NCBI RefSeq assembly: GCF_013306565.1
Contig: NZ_PZPO01000005.1
Span: 310,001 to 374,000 of the forward strand
DNA length: 64,000 bases
Reading direction: 5' to 3'
DNA from: Hyphomicrobium sulfonivorans
GTDB taxonomy: Bacteria; Pseudomonadota; Alphaproteobacteria; Rhizobiales; Hyphomicrobiaceae
The notes under the pieces are model-generated. The model saw nothing but the letters and a program-made list of their open reading frames with translations. It had not been told where the DNA came from and did no database searches. Shown here piece after piece: positions 29,725 through 38,056 of this stretch. The position numbers and the translations under genes were made by a program. The stretch's first letter is position 1. Every line of letters starts with the position of its first letter.

Positions 29725-31188
29725 ATGAATTGTGCGTATGCAAATATGACTGCCAGTCAGCAGCTCTGGGACTGCAGCGACGAATACATTGCTGCGGCGA
29801 TCCACGGCTTTGCCGATGCTGGACTGCGGCAGGCGATTGAGACGATGCTGTTCCGGACGCCGCGCTCACGCATTCGCTGGGCCAGGGCCGTGTTCGTTCC
29901 GCCGAGTATTCTATCGGCGTTGGCGAGGTTCAACGACCACCAGCTTAATCGCCACATCATCCGCAATGGGCGCACGCCGTTAGAGGCGCTCAGGCATATG
30001 CGCCGGGTGGTGACGGACGAGCACTCACTGGGAGGCATAGCCGCTCATCGGAACGCGTCGGCGGATTTGCTGGCTACCTTTCGTGCCAGCGGCTTGCCGG
30101 TCATCAGGTTCTCGTTGGCAGGAAACCCGTCGACCCCGGCCGATATTCTGGAGGCTATTGCCCTTGACGCGAGCAAGGACGAACGGCGCGTTCTTGCGGG
30201 CAATCCTGGCGCAACGGAAGAACTTCTGGGTACGCTGTGGCACAACGCCAACGACGACGAGCATCTGCGCGCCGAGATAGCGGCTCACCCCCGATGCCCA
30301 GATGATCTGCTGCCAGCGGCATTGGGCAGAAGCTGTGACGTGATCCGGCGGAAGCTCGCAAGCAATCCGAGCGTTACGCATGACCAGCTTATCGTGTTGC
30401 TGAGTGATCCGGTTGCCGCCGTGCGGGTGGAAGCCATCAAGCATATTCCCGCTTGTGACATCGACGAAAGTGATCCGGCAGCATCTGTGCGCAAACAGAC
30501 AGCGCGCCGAGTTGATCTGTCTGCACAACTCGTGGCGCGCCTCGCCAATGACGAATGTGCAGCTGTGCGCAGATGGCTGGCGCGCAATCCAAGCCTGGAC
30601 GTTGAGCATCTGGCATTGCTGTCGAAAGACGCCGCGTCCGATGTCCGCCGTAGCGTTGCGCGCAATGTCAGCTGCCCGCAGCATTTGCTGCGTCATCTGG
30701 CGACGGACAAGAATCCATGGGTTCGTGCAGGCGTCAGCTTCCGCGCTGATCTTGAAGCCGATGTGATGCGCCTGTTCGCGCATGAGGATGACACCGATGT
30801 TTTGAGCGGAATTGGAAAGAATCCTGCCGCGCCCGGCAGATGGTTGAAGCGCATCGCGGCAAGCGAAAACGCGGACCTGCGCCGGGCGGTGATCCTTAAT
30901 CCCAATGCGCCATCGGCGCTTCTCCGACAGTTGTCGGAAGACCCCTACGCTTTCAACCGTATCACCCTCGTCGAGCAGCCAACGTTGCCGATGTCGACGC
31001 TGCTCGCGCTGCTGTCCGATCCGGAGCCGCAGGTGCGGTTCATGGCGGCCACTAGGTTGGCGCGCACGGGATTGGAACGGGAAATTACGCAGCGGTCCTG
31101 TTGCTGGTCCGACATCGACGCTGTCGTCAATCTACCTCGCGCCTCAAACGCAAAGGAAAATAGCTATGAAAATACTTGTACCGGTTAA
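29725..31188 (+). CDS. LRV (leucine-rich repeat variant) solenoid protein in the tmd operon
   Basis: A 487-residue cytoplasmic solenoid protein. At least ten imperfect repeats of about 24 residues can be seen from residue 90 onward, with cores like RRVLAGNPGATEELL, RRKLASNPSVTHDQL, RRWLARNPSLDVEHL and RRAVILNPNAPSALL. This is the alternating-helix LRV/HEAT-like pattern. Only a few cysteines lie near the N terminus, so the Fe-S centre of some LRV proteins is uncertain. It starts 11 bases after the preceding stop and its last 23 bases overlap etfB, so it is a true operon member. A scaffold or assembly role for TMADH/ETF is possible but unproven. Confidence 0.8.
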   Translation: MNCAYANMTASQQLWDCSDEYIAAAIHGFADAGLRQAIETMLFRTPRSRIRWARAVFVPPSILSALARFNDHQLNRHIIRNGRTPLEALRHMRRVVTDEHSLGGIAAHRNASADLLATFRASGLPVIRFSLAGNPSTPADILEAIALDASKDERRVLAGNPGATEELLGTLWHNANDDEHLRAEIAAHPRCPDDLLPAALGRSCDVIRRKLASNPSVTHDQLIVLLSDPVAAVRVEAIKHIPACDIDESDPAASVRKQTARRVDLSAQLVARLANDECAAVRRWLARNPSLDVEHLALLSKDAASDVRRSVARNVSCPQHLLRHLATDKNPWVRAGVSFRADLEADVMRLFAHEDDTDVLSGIGKNPAAPGRWLKRIAASENADLRRAVILNPNAPSALLRQLSEDPYAFNRITLVEQPTLPMSTLLALLSDPEPQVRFMAATRLARTGLEREITQRSCCWSDIDAVVNLPRASNAKENSYENTCTG

Positions 31189-31960
31189 ACAGGTCGAAAT
31201 TCTCGATGAGGATTTCGATGTCCAGGACGATGGCAGGTCGATCGATCCTGACTGCATAGAGTTTGAGCTCAACGAATGGGATGACTATTCGTGGGAGACC
31301 GCGCTGCAGTTGATGGAGAAGCACGAAGGGACGGTGGAGGCCGTTCCGATGACTGTCGGCGATGAAAGTGCCGACGATGGATTGCGCAAGTGTCTTGCAA
31401 AGGGTGGCGAGCGAGCCATTCGGGTATGGGACGATAGCGTCGCCGGATCAGATCCGATCGCAATTGCTCGCCTTATTGCTGCAGCGGCAAAGAAGGAAGA
31501 CGCGCAACTCGTACTGGCTGGAACGCAGTCGACGGATCAGGCGCACGGACAGACCGGCATCGCGGTTGCCGCACTGTTAGGCTGGCCGCACGTGGCTGTC
31601 GTGTCGGCGCTCGACTATTCCGCAGCCGATGGAAAGCTAACGGTGCGTCGTGAGCTGGAAGGTGGCGTCGAAGAGGAAATTGAAGTCGCGCTTCCGGCTG
31701 TGCTGACAATTCAGCTCGGTATCAACGAGCCGCGCTACGCATCGTTGCGCGGAATTAAGCAGGCGAAGACCAAAACCGTCGATTTGCTTTCGCCAGCGGA
31801 TCTCGGCGTTTCCACAGACCAGTTGGGTGAGACCGGATCGGCTGCCCGAGTGCGGCGGATGTACATCCCGGAGCGCAGCAAGGCCGAACTCATTACAGGA
31901 ACTCCTCCCGAGCAGGTCAAACGCCTCATCGAGATCGTAAACGAACTGAAGGGAGCCTGA
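31166..31960 (+). CDS. etfB: Electron transfer flavoprotein beta subunit
   Basis: A 264-residue EtfB: MKILVPVKQVEILDEDFDV at the N terminus, VLAGTQSTDQAHGQTGIAVA around residue 115, and NEPRYASLRGIKQAKTK around residue 191, the family signature and the recognition-loop region. With EtfA it forms the soluble FAD/AMP heterodimer that accepts electrons from TMADH. GGAAAA before the ATG serves as ribosome site inside the upstream LRV gene. Five bases separate it from etfA. Confidence 0.95.
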   Translation: MKILVPVKQVEILDEDFDVQDDGRSIDPDCIEFELNEWDDYSWETALQLMEKHEGTVEAVPMTVGDESADDGLRKCLAKGGERAIRVWDDSVAGSDPIAIARLIAAAAKKEDAQLVLAGTQSTDQAHGQTGIAVAALLGWPHVAVVSALDYSAADGKLTVRRELEGGVEEEIEVALPAVLTIQLGINEPRYASLRGIKQAKTKTVDLLSPADLGVSTDQLGETGSAARVRRMYIPERSKAELITGTPPEQVKRLIEIVNELKGA

Positions 31961-31964
31961 CATC

Positions 31965-32927
31965 ATGGCCGATATTCTCGTTATCAGCGAGCAGCGTCGC
32001 GGAGTGCTGAACGCTACGGTCGCCGAAGCGATTGGCGCGGCGAAGGAGCTGGCCAGCGCAAAGGGCGGCAAAGTAATTGTCGCTGTATTGGGGGCCGAGC
32101 CTGAACGGATTATTCCGTCGCTGTCGCTCGCCGGCGTCGACGAAATCGTCAGTGTGGCGCTCCCTTCGTCTGAGTTTCAAAGCGACGAATATGAGGCTGC
32201 GGTCGCTGCACTGATTGCCGATCGAACGCCGAAAGCTGTGCTTCTGCCGCACAGCATCGACAGTCTCGGCTATGCGCCGGCGCTGGCGGCAAAAGGCGGC
32301 TTCGGCTTTGCGACCGACGTATTCGGCGCACGCTATGACGGTGACGATTTGCTGGCCGTGCGGCAAGCCTACCAGGAAAAGGTACACGTTGAACTGGAGT
32401 TTCCCGGCAAGCAAACGGTTGTGTTGACGTTGCGTTCGAGTGCGTTCAAGGCGCCTGAGGAAACCGGTTCGCCAAGCGTGACCAGCTTTGAAGCGCCAAA
32501 GGCAGACGCAAGAACGAAGCACGTTACGTTCCACGAGCCAGCGGCTGGCGATGGTGAAGATTTGACTGCGGCCGAATACATTCTTTCCATCGGACGCGGT
32601 GTTGCAGATGAAGACAACGTGGCTGAGTTTGAAGATCTTGCAGGTGCATTGGGCTTCACTCTCGGATGTTCGCGACCGATCGCTGACAATGGCTGGTTGC
32701 CGAAGTTTCGCCAGGTCGGCCAGTCCGGCAAGACGGTTAGCGCATGCAAAGTCTACGTGGCGATGGGCATCTCCGGCTCGGTGCAGCACTTGGCTGGCAT
32801 GAAGCATGTCCCGCACATCATCGCCATCAATAAGGATCCCGAAGCCTCGATATTCAGCGAAGCCCACTACGGGATCGTGGGCGACATGTTTGAAATATCC
32901 AAAGAGCTGAAAGCTCAATTGGGTTGA
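31965..32927 (+). CDS. etfA: Electron transfer flavoprotein alpha subunit
   Basis: A 320-residue EtfA. The N-terminal half is the domain I region (ILVISEQRRGVLNATVAEAI); the C-terminal half carries the FAD signature: SIGRGVADEDN, GCSRPIADNGWLPKFRQVGQ, VAMGISGSVQHLAGMKH and IIAINKDPEASIF. It binds FAD and passes electrons to a membrane acceptor, here likely the Fe-S protein upstream. Normal length; same operon as etfB. Confidence 0.95.
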   Translation: MADILVISEQRRGVLNATVAEAIGAAKELASAKGGKVIVAVLGAEPERIIPSLSLAGVDEIVSVALPSSEFQSDEYEAAVAALIADRTPKAVLLPHSIDSLGYAPALAAKGGFGFATDVFGARYDGDDLLAVRQAYQEKVHVELEFPGKQTVVLTLRSSAFKAPEETGSPSVTSFEAPKADARTKHVTFHEPAAGDGEDLTAAEYILSIGRGVADEDNVAEFEDLAGALGFTLGCSRPIADNGWLPKFRQVGQSGKTVSACKVYVAMGISGSVQHLAGMKHVPHIIAINKDPEASIFSEAHYGIVGDMFEISKELKAQLG

Positions 32928-32955
32928 TGCCGTTTGCAGGGTGCACACCCGTGCA

Positions 32956-32989
32956 CCGATGCATCGGCGCAAGAACCTGCGCGGGTTCT
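32956..32989 (+). promoter_or_regulatory. Palindrome and hairpin between etfA and the Fae-like gene
   Basis: A 12-bp palindrome CCGATGCATCGG (32956-32967) is followed by a hairpin AGAACC / GGTTCT (32972-32989). They occupy the 122-base gap after etfA. They could be an operator for a separate promoter of the Fae-like gene or an mRNA processing signal. Confidence 0.4.
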
Positions 32990-33049
32990 GCAGGACGCAT
33001 ATCGCGTCGAAGTGAGCCTAATCCGCATTCAAGGAAACATGAGGAACTA

Positions 33050-33589
33050 ATGTCTGAGATCTGGTTCAGGACGGGTGAAGCGACAGTATTTGCTTCCGAG
33101 GGGCAGGTGACTGACGCAATGCCTGAAGTTGTCATCGGTTCGGTAAAAGGGCCGGTCGGCACTGCCTTCGCAACCCTCATGGGCCAGTCTGCTGGTCACA
33201 CGCGCATGTTCATCCTGCGTGACTGTAATCAGCAGGTTCGCCCGTCTGCGATCATGACGTCGAAGGTGACGATCATGAGCGCTGAATACATTGATCTGTT
33301 GGGTGGCGTTGTGCAGGCGGCGCTCGGCGATGCGATCGTCGACGCCGTTGCAAACGGCATCATTCCAAAGGACCAAGCCAACGATCTCGCAATCATCACG
33401 ACGGTCTGGCTTGATCCGCGTACGGCTACCGACACCAACCTGGATAAAAAGGAACTCTATAAAAACAACTACGAAGCGATGACCACGGCGCTGTCGCGGG
33501 CGATGAAGCAAGAGCCCACGATGGATGAACTGATCGCCAATCGTAAAACGGTGCGCCACTTCGCTTTGGCTGACGTCCAGATCGACTGA
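33050..33589 (+). CDS. Formaldehyde-activating enzyme (Fae) homologue lacking the active-site histidine
   Basis: A 179-residue protein with the Fae pattern: GEATVFASEGQVTDAMP, a VIGSVKGPVGTAF block, SKVTIMSAEYIDLLGG, ANGIIPKDQANDLAII and YKNNYEAMTTALSRAM. Fae condenses formaldehyde with tetrahydromethanopterin. At the position of the catalytic His17 of Methylorubrum Fae (sequence VAHIDLIIG) this protein reads DAMPEVVIG, with methionine in place of histidine. It is therefore a divergent Fae-family member, perhaps a formaldehyde sensor or a binding protein. Position after etfA fits formaldehyde release by TMADH. GAGGAA precedes the ATG. Confidence 0.82.
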   Translation: MSEIWFRTGEATVFASEGQVTDAMPEVVIGSVKGPVGTAFATLMGQSAGHTRMFILRDCNQQVRPSAIMTSKVTIMSAEYIDLLGGVVQAALGDAIVDAVANGIIPKDQANDLAIITTVWLDPRTATDTNLDKKELYKNNYEAMTTALSRAMKQEPTMDELIANRKTVRHFALADVQID

Positions 33590-33609
33590 CGATACCTCCC
33601 GGATGGCAG

Positions 33610-33638
33610 GCACCAGTCGGACACTGTCCGATTGGTGC
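33610..33638 (+). terminator. Hairpin terminator after the Fae-like gene
   Basis: A 13-bp stem GCACCAGTCGGAC / GTCCGATTGGTGC with one G-T pair and a three-base loop, 20 bases after the stop, followed by a pyrimidine-rich CTCCTTCC. Likely end of the tmd operon, or attenuator before the porin gene. Confidence 0.6.
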
Positions 33639-33713
33639 TCCTTCCGCACGGTTTGGAAGTGATTGATCGACCGGGAAACTGGATGCAGACGCGGAAACTA
33701 TGTGGAGCGCAAA

Positions 33714-34505
33714 ATGTTGATGAAGAGTCGCAAGAGCGTGACGGCTGCCGCTTTGCTCAGCCTTGTAGCTGCGCCAGCAGCGCTGGCTGATCAGCCGGCC
33801 ACCTTTGCGTATTCTGCCGTTATGACCGGCGCCACAGATTACATGTTCCGCGGCGTGTCATTCACGCAGGGCGAGCCGATGATCAACGCGTACGTCGAGT
33901 TCACGTATGGCATTGCGTATCTTGCACTGTCGGCTGAGAACATCAATAGCGGGTCTCCCGATGACATTGGCTATGGCGCGCTCGGCCCGTGGGAGCAGGA
34001 TATTTATATCGGCATACGACGTACAACCGGTGCGATCCAATGGGACATGGGGTTGCTGTGGTACATTTACGGCGTACGTGGTGGCGGTGTCGGAGTGTGG
34101 GATCGGGATTTTTTTGAATTGAAGTTGGGCATGTCAGTGTCGCCAACAGAAAATCTGACAATCGGCGCAACCAGCTTTTACGCGCCGGAGCAGGGTTTGG
34201 CGTTGCCGGAGGGTTTAACGCTGCAAGGCGATGTCAGCTACAAACTTAAGAATGTCGGCGTTTTTACTCCGACCCTTAGTGCAACGGTTGGCCGGTGGGG
34301 ACTGGCCGAAAACGCCCATTACGTTGGTGGCTATTTTGTCGATGTTGATGGCGATCCGCACAAGTCGATTGTGTACTGGAACGCTGGCTTGCGCCTCGAC
34401 GTCGAACGCCTTTTCTTCGACTTCCGATACTGGGACACCAATATCAGTAGCAGCGACACCGACGCACGTTTCGTATTTTCGGCAGGCATTGATCTTAGTC
34501 CATAG
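33714..34505 (+). CDS. TorF-family (Gcw_chp) outer-membrane porin-like protein
   Basis: A 263-residue exported protein. The signal peptide (MLMKSRKSVTAAALLSLVAA..ALA) is followed by ATFAYSAVMTGATDYMFRGVS, the opening motif of the TorF/Gcw_chp family. Alternating beta strands follow, and the end DTDARFVFSAGIDLSP is a typical outer-membrane beta-barrel finish. Such proteins accompany transport of small nutrients. Lying behind the tmd operon it may help trimethylamine or another amine cross the outer membrane, which is an inference from position. A hairpin GCCAGTAC/GTACTGGC at 34514-34542 may terminate it. Confidence 0.75.
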   Translation: MLMKSRKSVTAAALLSLVAAPAALADQPATFAYSAVMTGATDYMFRGVSFTQGEPMINAYVEFTYGIAYLALSAENINSGSPDDIGYGALGPWEQDIYIGIRRTTGAIQWDMGLLWYIYGVRGGGVGVWDRDFFELKLGMSVSPTENLTIGATSFYAPEQGLALPEGLTLQGDVSYKLKNVGVFTPTLSATVGRWGLAENAHYVGGYFVDVDGDPHKSIVYWNAGLRLDVERLFFDFRYWDTNISSSDTDARFVFSAGIDLSP

Positions 34506-34574
34506 GCCTATTGGCCAGTACTGCGTCTGACGGCGTACTGGCAACGCGCTGAACATTGGATCGGATGGCGAATT

Positions 34575-34702
34575 TCACCACGCAACCTTGACGCCGAGTT
34601 TGCCGTCGTAGGCGTTGCCGTCGGCGTTTTCGCTGATGCCGACAAGATATAATGCGTTGGTGTAGGAGCCCAGCAACACGCTGCGGACGTGGCTAGACAT
34701 GC
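34575..34702 (-). pseudogene. C-terminal fragment of an autotransporter beta-barrel gene
   Basis: The minus strand reads SVLLGSYTNALYLVGISEN then ADGNAYDGKLGVKVAW and stop. The last 16 residues are identical to the end of the intact autotransporter at 46335-49121. Everything upstream is replaced by the CRISPR array, whose leader-distal repeat begins directly next to it. The fragment has lost its passenger and most of the barrel and is a dead remnant. Confidence 0.8.
34588..34627. repeat. 40-bp direct repeat, left copy (flanks CRISPR island)
   Basis: Identical over 40 bases to 46348-46387, in the same orientation. Both copies encode the last residues of autotransporter barrels. Beyond 40 bp the similarity continues with scattered mismatches, as between paralogous genes. 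Confidence 0.85.
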
Positions 34703-35889
34703 GGGTCGATCTCCGCGTGGGCGGAGGAGCCTCGTATCCCAGCATCGTGGCCATCTGTTCGAGAGGTCGATCTCCGCGTGGGCGGAGGAGCCCATCGCCG
34801 GCAACGATGTCCTGTATGGGGATCGGGTCGATCTCCGCGTGGGCGGAGGAGCCACGCCGAGCGAGGCAGTCGCGATGGCCAACGAGGGTCGATCTCCGCG
34901 TGGGCGGAGGAGCCGGCATCGAAGCCGTGAAGGTGTTTACGCTGGCGGGTCGATCTCCGCGTGGGCGGAGGAGCCGAGCCCGGCATGTCCCCGACAAGAA
35001 AGGACCGGGTCGATCTCCGCGTGGGCGGAGGAGCCTTAGCAACAAAGACTGGCTGATTGAGCGGTACGGGTCGATCTCCGCGTGGGCGGAGGAGCCCATT
35101 TCGCCAGCCATGCCGCCAGCGTCTCCCCGGGTCGATCTCCGCGTGGGCGGAGGAGCCTCGTATCCCAGCATCGTGGCCATCTGTTCGAGAGGTCGATCTC
35201 CGCGTGGGCGGAGGAGCCGTACGCTGATGGTAGGCCCGGTCGCTATGTCTGGGTCGATCTCCGCGTGGGCGGAGGAGCCCATTTCGCCAGCCATGCCGCC
35301 AGCGTCTCCCCGGGTCGATCTCCGCGTGGGCGGAGGAGCCGTCCAATCGCCGCCGTCGCGCGGCAACCAATAGGGTCGATCTCCGCGTGGGCGGAGGAGC
35401 CGACTGGATGCCGATCAACCGCGACTTCCTCAAGGGTCGATCTCCGCGTGGGCGGAGGAGCCGGGCGGGGCGCCGTCGACGTTGTTTTGACCCGGGGTCG
35501 ATCTCCGCGTGGGCGGAGGAGCCCCCATGGCCCCGCGGGAATAAACGGGGGATCTGGGTCGATCTCCGCGTGGGCGGAGGAGCCTTTTGGTCGCTTCGGC
35601 AGCCTTCGCTGCAGCAGGGTCGATCTCCGCGTGGGCGGAGGAGCCGTGAGTGGTTCCCGGAAATCCGGCCCGGCACAGGGTCGATCTCCGCGTGGGCGGA
35701 GGAGCCGGGTAATTGCTCGGGGGTGTCGCGTGAAAATAGGGTCGATCTCCGCGTGGGCGGAGGAGCCTCTTCGTAGCCGCGACGTACATCGGCAACGTCG
35801 GGTCGATCTCCGCGTGGGCGGAGGAGCCCCTTGAGAATGAAGCGCTTGGCGACCTTCGACGGGTCGATCTCCGCGTGGGCGGAGGAGCC
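34703..35889 (-). CRISPR. Type I-E CRISPR array, 20 repeats and 19 spacers
   Basis: The 29-bp repeat recurs at 34703, 34764, 34825, 34886, 34947, 35007, 35068 and then every 61 bases to 35861. Read on the minus strand it starts GGCTCCTC, holds a hairpin CTCCGC-CCAC-GCGGAG, and ends GATCGACC plus one base. Spacers are 32 bp except one of 31 bp (34976-35006). Two spacers are present twice: 34732-34763 equals 35158-35189, and 35097-35128 equals 35280-35311. All repeats are identical except the final base, which is T instead of C beside both copies of the first duplicated spacer. Orientation follows the cas operon and the leader on the right, so spacers near 35860 are the youngest. Confidence 0.98.
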
Positions 35890-35937
35890 TCTCCTTGGTA
35901 AGAGACTGATATTGCTTCACTTGTCAAAGAACACCGG
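35890..35937 (-). promoter_or_regulatory. CRISPR leader with promoter-like element
   Basis: The 48 bases between the cas2 stop and the first repeat are AT-richer than their surroundings. On the minus strand TTGACA (35927-35922) is followed by AATATCAG and TCTTAC, a possible -35 / -10 pair directing transcription into the array. The leader may extend into the 3' end of cas2. Confidence 0.55.
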
Positions 35938-36243
35938 TCAAAGCCCGCGTTGAGCTCTGCGAACGAGAAGCGAACCTTCGTGCTCGACGAGATCCTTGGG
36001 AGGCTCGCCCAGGGCTTGCACTCGCAATCCGCCCGGAGCTCCTTTCTCACGCCAAACCATGGTTACGCTGCCGCGCTGAAGGTGGCCGTGCCAATCCTGC
36101 ATAACGCTCCAAATCCGCTCGCGAACCCCCTTGGTGACGCGCGGCCCCATGTAAAATCCGGGCGCAATTTCGAGCATGACAGAACCCAGGAAGCCCCGGT
36201 ACCGCATTTCGACATCTCGTGTGACAACGATGCAAAGAGGCAT
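35938..36243 (-). CDS. cas2: Cas2e, CRISPR adaptation endonuclease-fold subunit
   Basis: A 101-residue protein with the Cas2e features MPLCIVVTRDVEMRYRGFLG, MGPRVTKGVRERIW and GSVTMVWREKGAPGGLRVQ. Cas2e dimers bridge two Cas1 dimers and position new spacers for integration. The start lies three bases after the cas1 stop. It directly precedes the leader and array. Normal length and intact. Confidence 0.95.
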   Translation of the reverse strand: MPLCIVVTRDVEMRYRGFLGSVMLEIAPGFYMGPRVTKGVRERIWSVMQDWHGHLQRGSVTMVWREKGAPGGLRVQALGEPPKDLVEHEGSLLVRRAQRGL

Positions 36244-36246
36244 TGC

Positions 36247-37206
36247 TCAGTCGTCCCCGGTTTGACTGCGTTGGTCGGGCGCAGGCTTCGGCGTTGGACT
36301 GCAATTTTCTGCTGGCGTCACATCAGCACTGCGGTTCATGAGGTCGGGCGGTCCGACGAGTGATTTGATATTATCGATCAGTCTTGAAATCACTTGAGAG
36401 GATGTAAGCACTTCAGCGGCCTTGGTGCGCACAACACGTTCAAGGTTGTCGTCGCGGCGCCGCATGACGTGCTTCACGGAAGCAAATGCGATGGGCAGTG
36501 TTACGTCGTGGCGGACGAGGTCGGCAACATCGAGCACAAAGGATTGGCCGCTGTCTTCATGGATGAAGCCGAGCTGTGGAATGGTGGCGGTTGCGGCGAC
36601 TGCGACCGCTGCTGCTGCTTCGACAGCGCTCGCCGCATGGTTGATCGCTTGATTGGGCAGGTCAGACGCGTTGGGATTGTTGCGGTCATAGCGGCGGCCA
36701 TTCCATGCGACGCCAAACTGTTGTGCAGTCAGTTCGTACAGACGTTTAAGGCGCGCGCCCTCCATGCCGCGCAGCATGTCGAGGGTGCGGGCCTTGACCT
36801 CCTCGCCGAAGCGCAACGTGTACATGGCTCTCGCGACCGCGATGCGCTCACTGGGCTGCGACCACAGCATTACCTGCCGTCGTGCGAGGGTCGAAGTATC
36901 GGGTAGCAGAGGCGGGGCAGTGTAAAAACGTACGCCGCCGGTGCCGACGGCGGCCAGAGCACATCCGTGTGCGGCGAGAATGCGTAAGGCGTCGTGCGTG
37001 ACGCTGGAACCTGGTCCGATGAGCAAAATGGAGACGGACTGGTGTGGAAGTTGATAATCGCCTGCAGCAAGCGCACCACCGCCCGCGGTTACGAAACGCA
37101 GGCAGCCATCTTCGACTTCCAGCCGCCCGCGGTCGAGATAGATGACGCCATGGCGGTCGGCGTGCGGAACGCGGGCCTTATCGAGACCGAGACGGCCAAC
37201 AAGCAT
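36247..37206 (-). CDS. cas1: Cas1e integrase
   Basis: A 319-residue Cas1. The start MLVGRLGLDKARVPHADRHG matches I-E Cas1; HQSVSILLIGPGSSVTHDAL is in the beta domain; the metal-binding residues are in the helical domain, including NQAINHAASAVEA and GFIHEDSGQSFVLDVADL (His and Asp). Cas1 catalyses spacer insertion at the leader-proximal repeat. The C-terminal 40 residues are polar and not conserved. ATG at 37206 chosen because upstream codons are unlike the family. Intact, so adaptation is probably functional. Confidence 0.95.
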   Translation of the reverse strand: MLVGRLGLDKARVPHADRHGVIYLDRGRLEVEDGCLRFVTAGGGALAAGDYQLPHQSVSILLIGPGSSVTHDALRILAAHGCALAAVGTGGVRFYTAPPLLPDTSTLARRQVMLWSQPSERIAVARAMYTLRFGEEVKARTLDMLRGMEGARLKRLYELTAQQFGVAWNGRRYDRNNPNASDLPNQAINHAASAVEAAAAVAVAATATIPQLGFIHEDSGQSFVLDVADLVRHDVTLPIAFASVKHVMRRRDDNLERVVRTKAAEVLTSSQVISRLIDNIKSLVGPPDLMNRSADVTPAENCSPTPKPAPDQRSQTGDD

Positions 37207-37210
37207 GGCG

Positions 37211-38056
37211 TCACCTCCGCATGCCCGGACGCAGCAGCAGCATGCCGAAACCGAAGGCACGATGGCGCCCGATGCCGCGCCCGAGCAGCGCGACGAAGGC
37301 TTCGGGATCTGTCACGGAGAGCGTGCCTTGCAGAGTGGCGTCAGGAGAACCACCCTGTTCGCCTTGGGCGCCGCTCTTGAGCAAACCGACACGTACAAGT
37401 TCGCGGCGCTGGGTTGGATCGGACTTGCGGTCCATCTGTTTTGGCCGCAGCAGCAGGGCGCGATTCAACCGAGCGAGGTCAAAGGAGCCGGGTTCTATGG
37501 TCGCCACTTCATTGAGTCGGTTGGCGAGCCAATGGTGGTACACCGCCTCGCGGGTGATCTCTGGGCGTTCGCCGCGAGGTAGCGCGGCGGCATCAACGGC
37601 AGCCAGGAACGCGTCGCGCTCCCGCGAGCGCCGGCGATCGACGGCTCCGGTTGCTGGGTCGCGATAGTCCTGGCGCACCGTGGGGCGAACACGTACCTCG
37701 AAGCCAAGGCGTTGGCCGATGTGAAACTTCGTCGGCATCGGCTTGTGGGCGATACCGTCGATGCCAATGGCGCGGTAGACTGTGGGGGAGGCGCCGACGC
37801 GTGCCTGCTCGACGAGGGCGGACGGATCGTGATGGGTATAGGCGAGAAGTTGTGGCGCGCCCCCGGTCCGCTCGATCAATCTGAAGGGCTTCGGGGCCAG
37901 ATCGCCGAATGCTGCTGCGAGCAGCGCGTGCCAGCCATAGCCGTCATCATGGCCAGGGCGAACGATGTTGCGCGGCTGCTCCAGCATCCAAGCCATGGCC
38001 CTTTGCATGTCGGGCTTGAATTCGATCATGAACAGGCTTGAATGTGCGCTTGTCAT
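37211..38056 (-). CDS. cas6e: Cas6e (Cse3/CasE) crRNA endoribonuclease
   Basis: A 281-residue RAMP protein. It starts MTSAHSSLFMIEFKPDMQRA, has YGWHALLAAAFGDLAPKPFR (histidine region used in catalysis), and ends with the glycine-rich GRGIGRHRAFGFGMLLLRP typical of Cas6e. It cuts the pre-crRNA at the 3' base of the repeat hairpin. A four-base overlap with cas5 couples translation. Longer than E. coli Cas6e (199 residues) by insertions in the middle, common in this clade. Confidence 0.92.
   Translation of the reverse strand: MTSAHSSLFMIEFKPDMQRAMAWMLEQPRNIVRPGHDDGYGWHALLAAAFGDLAPKPFRLIERTGGAPQLLAYTHHDPSALVEQARVGASPTVYRAIGIDGIAHKPMPTKFHIGQRLGFEVRVRPTVRQDYRDPATGAVDRRRSRERDAFLAAVDAAALPRGERPEITREAVYHHWLANRLNEVATIEPGSFDLARLNRALLLRPKQMDRKSDPTQRRELVRVGLLKSGAQGEQGGSPDATLQGTLSVTDPEAFVALLGRGIGRHRAFGFGMLLLRPGMRR

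Noticed and set aside
34693-35920. Long open frames on both strands through 34.7-35.9 kb encoding Arg/Pro/Ser repeats
   Set aside because: They are translations of the CRISPR repeats; the repeats lack in-frame stops in several frames.
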